From assembly GCA_023388675.1 (NCBI GenBank), contig JAEWFU010000416.1:1-12217 (forward strand): DNA of 12,217 nucleotides, written 5' to 3'. The DNA is from Pseudomonadota bacterium (GTDB taxonomy: Bacteria > Pseudomonadota > Alphaproteobacteria > Rhizobiales > Rhizobiaceae). The notes below the pieces were generated by a model. That model was not told the origin of the DNA. It worked only from the letters and a program-made list of their open reading frames with translations, and did no database searches. Below, in pieces: positions 7,244 to 12,217 of the stretch (position 1 is its first letter; every line of letters begins with the position of its first letter). Made by a program: the position numbers and the translations under genes.

Positions 7244-9802
7244 CTAGAGCGTCCGCGTCACCATCTCGACGCGATAGGCCTCGATGACATCGCCCTGGCG
7301 GATGTCCTCGTAGTTGGCGAACGCCATGCCGCATTCCTGGCCGACGGGCACTTCCGAGACCTCGTCCTTGAAGCGCTTCAGCGTCTTCAGCGTGCCCTCG
7401 TGGATAACGACGTTGTCGCGGATCAGGCGCACGCCGGCACCGCGTTCCATCTTCCCTTCGGTCACGCGGCAGCCCGCCACCTTGCCGACCTTGGTGATGT
7501 TGAACACCTCGAGGATCTCGGCGTTGCCGAGGAAGGTCTCGCGGCGCTCCGGCGACAGCAGGCCAGACATGGCCGCTTTGATGTCGTCCACCAGATCGTA
7601 GATGATGTTGTAGTAGCGAATCTCGATGCCGGCCTGCTCGGCCGCGTCGCGCGCCTGCTTGTTGGCACGGACGTTGAAGCCGATGATGGCGGCGCCCGAC
7701 GTCTCGGCCAGCGACACGTCGCTTTCCGTGATCGCACCGGCGCCCGAATGGACGATGCGGGCCCGCACCTCGTCGGTGCCGAGCTTGTCCAGCGCGGCGA
7801 CGATCGCCTCGATCGAGCCCTGCACGTCGCCCTTGATGAGCAGCGTGAACTCCTTGAGGCCGGTCGTTTGAAGCTGCGACATCATCTGCTCGAGCGAGCC
7901 GCGCTGGCCGGCCTGACGGGCGACTGCCTTCTCACGGGCAAGCCGCTGGCGATACTCGGAAATCTCGCGCGCCCGCGCCTCGTTCTCGACGACGGCGAAA
8001 CGGTCGCCGGCCTGCGGCGGCCCCTGGAGGCCGAGAACCTCGACGGGCATCGAAGGGCCGGCGTCCTTGATCTGGTCGCCGTGGTCGTTGACGAGCGCAC
8101 GCACGCGGCCCCACTCGTTGCCGGCGACGAGGATGTCGCCCGGCTTGAGCGTGCCGGCCTGAACGAGGACGGTCGCAACCGAGCCACGCCCCTTGTCCAG
8201 CTTCGCCTCGATGACGACACCCTCGGCCGTCCGGTCGGGATTGGCCTTGAGGTCGAGAATCTCGGCCTGAAGCAGGATCGCGTCGAGCAGCTTGTCGAGA
8301 TTGGTGCCCTTGGTGGCCGACACCTCGACGTCGAGCACTTCACCGCCCATCGATTCGACGAACACCTCGTGCTGGAGAAGTTCGGTGCGAACCTTCTGCG
8401 GGTTGGCTTCCGGCTTGTCGATCTTGTTGATGGCAACGATGATCGGCACGCCCGCAGCCTTGGCGTGATTGATGGACTCAATCGTCTGCGGCATCACGCT
8501 GTCGTCGGCGGCAACCACCAGCACCGCAATGTCGGTGGCCTGGGCGCCGCGCGCGCGCATCGCGGTGAACGCGGCGTGACCCGGCGTGTCGATGAAGGTG
8601 ATCTTCTGCCCGCCCTGCTCGACCTGATAGGCGCCGATATGCTGGGTGATGCCGCCCGCCTCGCCCGCCACCACATTTGCATGGCGGATAGCGTCGAGCA
8701 GCGACGTCTTGCCGTGATCGACGTGGCCCATGATGGTGACGACCGGCGAGCGCGACTTCAGGTCCTCGGCCTTGTCCTCGATGTTGAACAGGCCTTCCTC
8801 GACGTCGGATTCCGCAACACGGCGCACCGTGTGGCCGAATTCCGACGCGACCAGCTCGGCGGTATCCGCGTCAAGCACGTCGCCGGGCTTCATCATCTGG
8901 CCCTGCTTCATGAAATACTTGACGATGTCCACCGCGCGCTCGGCCATGCGGTTGGCGAGTTCCTGGATGGTGATCGTCTCGGGCAGCACCACTTCGCGCA
9001 TGATCTTCTCGCGCGTCTCGCCGTGCATGGCGCGCTTGAACTTCTCCTGGCGGCGACGCATCGACGACAGCGAACGGCCGCGCGCCTCGTCACCGGCGAG
9101 CGCGGCATTCAGGGTCAGCTTGCCACGGCGGCGATCTTCCTCGCCCTTGGCCTTGACGGGCTTCGGGGTGGCAACCTCCGGCTTGACCGGGCCGCGCTTG
9201 ACGGCAGCGACACCACGCGGCTTTGCCTCTTCCTCTTCCTCGGCAGCACGCGTTTCAGCGGCCGGGGCGCGACGGCGGGCCTCTTCCTCGGAGCGGCGGC
9301 GCGCCTCTGCCTCGGCCTGAAGGCGAGCCTCCTCGTCCGCCTGGCGGCGGGCGGATTCCTCGCGCTCGCGGCGGCGGCGCTCGTCTTCCTCGGCACGACG
9401 CGCGGCATCCTCGGCTGCGCGCTTGCGCTCCTCGACCTCGCGCACCTTGGAATCCTGAAGCGCGCGACGGCGCGCATCCATCTCCTCGGTGGAGAGCTCG
9501 TTCAGCACCATGCCCGAGCGCGACGAAGGGGCGGCCGGCGCGACCGGACGGGGCGCCGGCGGCTGCGGCTGCGGCGCCTCCGGCTGGGGCGCGCGCGGCT
9601 TCAGCGTCACCGCGGGCTGCGGCGCTTCCTGCTTCTCGCCCGGCAAGGAGAACTTGCGCTTCTTGGTCTCGACGACGACAGCCTTCGTCCGCCCGTGCGA
9701 GAAGTTCTGACGCACCGTGCCCTGCTCCATGCCGGGGCGCTTCAGCGTCAGCGTCTTCTTCGGGGTCACGCTCAGCGTCTTGTCGTCTTTGGTATCACTC
9801 AT
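7244..9802 (-). CDS. infB: Translation initiation factor IF-2
   Basis: An 852-residue GTPase that brings initiator fMet-tRNA to the 30S subunit and promotes 50S joining. The N-terminal IF2-associated domain (about 14-50, [20 protein letters not shown]) is followed by a Pro/Gln/Ala-rich stretch (58-95) and a highly charged Arg/Glu/Ala coiled coil (about 100-195). The IF2_N domain is at about 270-330. The G domain carries G1 GHVDHGKT (359-366), G2 GGITQHIG (383-390), G3 DTPGH (405-409), G4 NKID (459-462) and G5 SAT (495-497). Domains II, III and the fMet-tRNA-binding C2 domain follow, ending in [11 protein letters not shown]. The ATG overlaps the ylxR stop by 4 bases (ATGA), and its GAGGA site (9809-9813) lies inside ylxR, so translation is probably coupled. 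All GTPase motifs are intact. Shorter IF-2 forms from internal starts occur in some bacteria, but I see no decisive internal site. Confidence 0.99.
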   Translation of the reverse strand: MSDTKDDKTLSVTPKKTLTLKRPGMEQGTVRQNFSHGRTKAVVVETKKRKFSLPGEKQEAPQPAVTLKPRAPQPEAPQPQPPAPRPVAPAAPSSRSGMVLNELSTEEMDARRRALQDSKVREVEERKRAAEDAARRAEEDERRRREREESARRQADEEARLQAEAEARRRSEEEARRRAPAAETRAAEEEEEAKPRGVAAVKRGPVKPEVATPKPVKAKGEEDRRRGKLTLNAALAGDEARGRSLSSMRRRQEKFKRAMHGETREKIMREVVLPETITIQELANRMAERAVDIVKYFMKQGQMMKPGDVLDADTAELVASEFGHTVRRVAESDVEEGLFNIEDKAEDLKSRSPVVTIMGHVDHGKTSLLDAIRHANVVAGEAGGITQHIGAYQVEQGGQKITFIDTPGHAAFTAMRARGAQATDIAVLVVAADDSVMPQTIESINHAKAAGVPIIVAINKIDKPEANPQKVRTELLQHEVFVESMGGEVLDVEVSATKGTNLDKLLDAILLQAEILDLKANPDRTAEGVVIEAKLDKGRGSVATVLVQAGTLKPGDILVAGNEWGRVRALVNDHGDQIKDAGPSMPVEVLGLQGPPQAGDRFAVVENEARAREISEYRQRLAREKAVARQAGQRGSLEQMMSQLQTTGLKEFTLLIKGDVQGSIEAIVAALDKLGTDEVRARIVHSGAGAITESDVSLAETSGAAIIGFNVRANKQARDAAEQAGIEIRYYNIIYDLVDDIKAAMSGLLSPERRETFLGNAEILEVFNITKVGKVAGCRVTEGKMERGAGVRLIRDNVVIHEGTLKTLKRFKDEVSEVPVGQECGMAFANYEDIRQGDVIEAYRVEMVTRTL

Positions 9803-10458
9803 TCCATATCCTCTGCGGCGTCATCATGATCGCCGGTTGCCGCAACCATCATCCGGTCTTCGGGGGAACCGCCCCTGTATCGGTCAAGCGCCACCATGCG
9901 CTTGAGCACCGCCTTGCCCGTATCACCGGCGAGCACGGCTGCATGTATCACATTTGTACCCCCCAATGCCAAACCCAATTCGGCCTCCGAAAAGAGTTTG
10001 TAGGCGGGGATGGACGGGCCCTCCTGCCATATGACAGCCCGCCGGGCCTGGTCGAGCTTGCGCACCCCGTCTGGAGAGGCCTCCAAAGCATGCAGAACCA
10101 GCGCGGCCTTGCCGGAACGGACCGCGCTGTCGACCTTGGCCGCGCCCAAAACCAACTGCCCCGCCTTGCGGGCAAGCCCGAGCGAGCCAAGCGCGGCGCG
10201 GGTCATCAGCATATCGACCATGCCGCCCAAATCCTCGGGCGGCGTCACCTTGGCCTTGAACGCTCGGGAGAAGAGGTTCTTGCGGGCCGCTTCCTCGACG
10301 TGGACGCGCTCCGCGCTAACCCAGCATCCGCGACCGGGAAGCTGCCTCTTGAGATCGGGAACGACGGACATGTCCGGACCCACGACGAAGCGCAGCAAGC
10401 CATCCGGCTCGCCCGCCCGGCGCGTCACTATACATGTGCGTTCGTTCATCTCGTTCAA
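9799..10458 (-). CDS. YlxR-L7Ae fusion RNA-binding protein
   Basis: A 219-residue two-domain protein. The N-terminal YlxR/DUF448 domain (about 5-75) shows [31 protein letters not shown] and an Ala/Lys helix. The C-terminal L7Ae-like domain (about 87-192) starts [17 protein letters not shown] and continues with [14 protein letters not shown]. YlxR proteins bind RNA; in Bacillus the separate protein is reported to modulate RNase P (RnpM). L7Ae-type domains bind kink-turn RNA. In Firmicutes the two are usually separate neighbouring genes (ylxR, ylxQ); here they are one, as is usual in alphaproteobacteria. It lies between nusA (24-base gap) and infB (4-base overlap). The start is uncertain. A TTG at 10458 has GGGAG (10464-10468) 5 bases upstream; the ATG at 10449 is 14 bases from it. 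I prefer TTG, which adds three residues. Confidence 0.93.
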   Translation of the reverse strand: MNEMNERTCIVTRRAGEPDGLLRFVVGPDMSVVPDLKRQLPGRGCWVSAERVHVEEAARKNLFSRAFKAKVTPPEDLGGMVDMLMTRAALGSLGLARKAGQLVLGAAKVDSAVRSGKAALVLHALEASPDGVRKLDQARRAVIWQEGPSIPAYKLFSEAELGLALGGTNVIHAAVLAGDTGKAVLKRMVALDRYRGGSPEDRMMVAATGDHDDAAEDME

Positions 10459-10482
10459 GGGCTCTCCCGACCGGACGCATCA

Positions 10483-12087
10483 TCATGCTCCGGCCGCTTC
10501 TTCCTCTTCGGCGGCCTCTTCAGCCTCTTCAACCAGGTCTTCTTCGCTGATCCAGCCCATCTTCAGACGGGCTGCGACGACCATCTGCTCCGCATCGGCG
10601 CGGCTGACGCCGAAGTCGGCAAGAACGCCCGGATAGAACTTCGTCTCGCCATCCTTGCGCTCTTTCCAGCCGACCAGATCGTCGATTGCGTAGCCGGCGA
10701 AATCCTCGATCGTCTTCACGCCGTCTTCGCCCAGAACCACCATCATCGCGGTGGTAACGCCCGGAATCTCGCGCAGTTCGTCCTCGACGCCGAGTTCGCG
10801 CCGCTTTGCGTCGTGCTCGGCTTCAATCTTCTCCAGATACTCGCGAGCGCGCATCTGGATTTCTTCGGCCGTACCCTCATCGAAACCGTCGATCGAGGAA
10901 ATCTCGTCGGCATCGACATAGGCGACCTCCTCGACGGAGGTGAAACCCTCGGACGCCAGCACCTGGCCGACCATTTCGTCGACGTTGAGCGCATCCATGA
11001 ACAGCGAGGAGCGTTCGACGAATTCCTTCTGGCGGCGCTCGCTTTCCTCCTGCTCGGTCAGGATGTCGATATCCCAGCCGGTGAGCTGCGAGGCGAGGCG
11101 CACGTTCTGGCCGCGACGGCCGATCGCCAGCGAGAGCTGATCGTCCGGCACCACAACCTCGATGCGCTCCGCATCCTCGTCGAGCACGACCTTGGCCACC
11201 TCGGCCGGCTGCAGCGCGTTGACGATGAAGGCGGCCGCATCCTGCGACCACGGAATGATGTCGATCTTCTCGCCACCGAGCTCGCCGACAACCGCCTGCA
11301 CGCGCGAGCCGCGCATACCGACGCAGGCGCCGACGGGATCGATGGAGGAGTCGCGCGAGATGACGGCGATCTTGGCGCGCGAGCCCGGATCGCGGGCTAC
11401 CGACTTGATCTCGATGATGCCGTCGTAAATCTCCGGCACTTCCATCGTGAACAGCTTCGCCATGAACTGCGGGTGCGTGCGCGACAGGAAAATCTGCGGC
11501 CCGCGCTGCTCGCGGCGCACGTCGTAGACATAGGCGCGGACGCGGTCGCCATACTTGAAGTTTTCGCGCGGGATCAACTCGTCACGACGGATGATCGCCT
11601 CGCCGCGGCCAAGATCGACCACCACGTTGCCGTATTCGACGCGCTTGACGGAACCGTTGACGATCTCGCCGATACGATCCTTGTATTCGTCGTACTGCCG
11701 GTCGCGCTCGGCCTCACGCACCTTCTGAACGATCACCTGCTTGGCCGACTGCGCGGCGATGCGGCCGAAATCCATCGGGGGGAGTTGCTCGGCGATGAAG
11801 TCGCCGACCTGGGCATCGGGGTTGCGCGTGCGCGCGTCGGCCAGCGAAAGCTCGCGCGCCGATTCCTCGACTTCCTCAACCACCTCGAGAAGCCTCTGGA
11901 GCTTCATCTCGCCGGTGTTGGGATTGATATCGGCGCGGATATTGGTTTCCTGACCGTAGCGCGAGCGCGCCGCCTTCTGAATCGCATCGGCCATCGCCGC
12001 GATCACGATCTGCTTGTCGATCGACTTTTCGCGCGCGACCGCATCGGCGATCTGCAGAAGTTCCAGCCTGTTTGCACTGACTGCCAT
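10483..12087 (-). CDS. nusA: Transcription termination/antitermination factor NusA
   Basis: A 534-residue RNA polymerase-binding factor acting in pausing, intrinsic and Rho-dependent termination and rRNA antitermination. The order is an N-terminal polymerase-binding domain (1-130), S1 (about 138-202), and KH1 (about 234-290, with [15 protein letters not shown] and a following IDIIPWS). KH2 comes next (about 305-345, [10 protein letters not shown]). Two C-terminal acidic repeats with helix-hairpin-helix character follow (about 362-422 and 436-510), the second carrying a 10-12 residue insert around [13 protein letters not shown]. The very end is an acidic tail ([11 protein letters not shown]). 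The presence of C-terminal acidic repeats is a proteobacterial trait. The frame is open to 12117, but [11 protein letters not shown] at 12087 is the family N-terminus and has a strong site upstream. rimP precedes it by 46 bases. Confidence 0.98.
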   Translation of the reverse strand: MAVSANRLELLQIADAVAREKSIDKQIVIAAMADAIQKAARSRYGQETNIRADINPNTGEMKLQRLLEVVEEVEESARELSLADARTRNPDAQVGDFIAEQLPPMDFGRIAAQSAKQVIVQKVREAERDRQYDEYKDRIGEIVNGSVKRVEYGNVVVDLGRGEAIIRRDELIPRENFKYGDRVRAYVYDVRREQRGPQIFLSRTHPQFMAKLFTMEVPEIYDGIIEIKSVARDPGSRAKIAVISRDSSIDPVGACVGMRGSRVQAVVGELGGEKIDIIPWSQDAAAFIVNALQPAEVAKVVLDEDAERIEVVVPDDQLSLAIGRRGQNVRLASQLTGWDIDILTEQEESERRQKEFVERSSLFMDALNVDEMVGQVLASEGFTSVEEVAYVDADEISSIDGFDEGTAEEIQMRAREYLEKIEAEHDAKRRELGVEDELREIPGVTTAMMVVLGEDGVKTIEDFAGYAIDDLVGWKERKDGETKFYPGVLADFGVSRADAEQMVVAARLKMGWISEEDLVEEAEEAAEEEEAAGA

Positions 12088-12093
12088 CTTGGT

Positions 12094-12099
12094 CTCCTC
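12094..12099 (-). promoter_or_regulatory. Ribosome-binding site deciding the nusA start
   Basis: GAGGAG on the minus strand lies 6 bases before the ATG at 12087. The upstream in-frame candidates, GTG at 12117 and ATG at 12105, have no comparable site and would add residues (MPVEMPEETK) unlike NusA. Confidence 0.85.
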
Positions 12100-12133
12100 G
12101 GGCATTTCCACCGGCACCTGCCGGATGCTCGTC

Positions 12134-12217
12134 TCAGTTGTCGTTATCGGGCTCGTGTTCGGCAGCGTCGTCTTCGTCCGCGCCGCTTATCTTCCTGGCC
12201 TGCTGACGGGCCTGCTT
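12134..12217 (-). CDS. rimP: Ribosome maturation factor RimP, C-terminal end only
   Basis: Only the last 27 codons and a TGA stop are inside the window. The tail begins basic and Gln/Ala-rich (KQARQQARK) and ends acidic (ADEDDAAEHEPDNDN), a low-complexity extension like those on alphaproteobacterial RimP proteins. The conserved domains are outside the window, so the identification rests mainly on position: rimP directly precedes nusA in most bacteria, and the gap here is 46 bases. RimP is needed for 30S subunit maturation. Confidence 0.8.
   Translation of the reverse strand, partial: KQARQQARKISGADEDDAAEHEPDNDN

Noticed and set aside
7127..9829. A 900-codon plus-strand open frame covering all of infB
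   Set aside because: It is the antisense shadow of a GC-rich gene. Its translation is low-complexity Arg/Leu/His/Asp text with no family resemblance, while the minus-strand frame is an intact IF-2.
1..12217. Mobile elements, CRISPR arrays, tRNA or rRNA genes, toxin-antitoxin or defence genes
   Set aside because: None seen on reading both strands. Apart from the kinase, all coding capacity is occupied by conserved RNA- and ribosome-related genes, and the gaps are too short for further genes.

Overview
The window is a GC-rich stretch of chromosome from an alphaproteobacterium, most likely of the order Hyphomicrobiales (Rhizobiales). This rests on three things: the gene order, an RNA-binding protein that joins a YlxR domain to an L7Ae-like domain, an HWE-family histidine kinase, and an intergenic palindrome of a type I recognise from rhizobial genomes. 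No genus can be named from the sequence alone. Every gene I can support lies on the minus strand, so transcription runs from high to low coordinates.

Read in the direction of transcription, the first block (12217 to 5738) is the classical nusA/infB operon: the 3' end of rimP, then nusA, ylxR-L7Ae, infB, rbfA and truB. Its products cover 30S ribosomal subunit maturation (RimP, RbfA), transcription elongation, termination and antitermination (NusA), translation initiation (IF-2) and tRNA pseudouridine-55 formation (TruB). The genes are tightly packed. ylxR and infB overlap by 4 bases, rbfA and truB are 2 bases apart, and only the infB-rbfA gap (115 bases, with a strong GC hairpin) is sizeable.

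The second block (5668 to 3905) is one gene for a membrane-bound HWE-family sensor histidine kinase, placed between truB and rpsO. It is the only gene here without an obvious role in RNA or ribosome metabolism, and no response regulator is beside it.

The third block is rpsO (ribosomal protein S15) and pnp (polynucleotide phosphorylase). A plausible promoter precedes rpsO. The 350-base rpsO-pnp intergenic region holds a terminator-like hairpin, a second strong stem-loop and a degenerate Rhizobiales-type palindromic repeat, so pnp has a long structured leader. A hairpin after pnp closes this unit.

The last gene, cut by the left edge, is an RsmC-type 16S rRNA guanine-N2 methyltransferase. The window is therefore mainly ordinary core information-processing DNA. 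I found no mobile element, CRISPR array, tRNA or rRNA gene, and no convincing new multi-gene system. The points worth a second look are the kinase insertion, the structured rpsO and pnp leaders and the repeat element.
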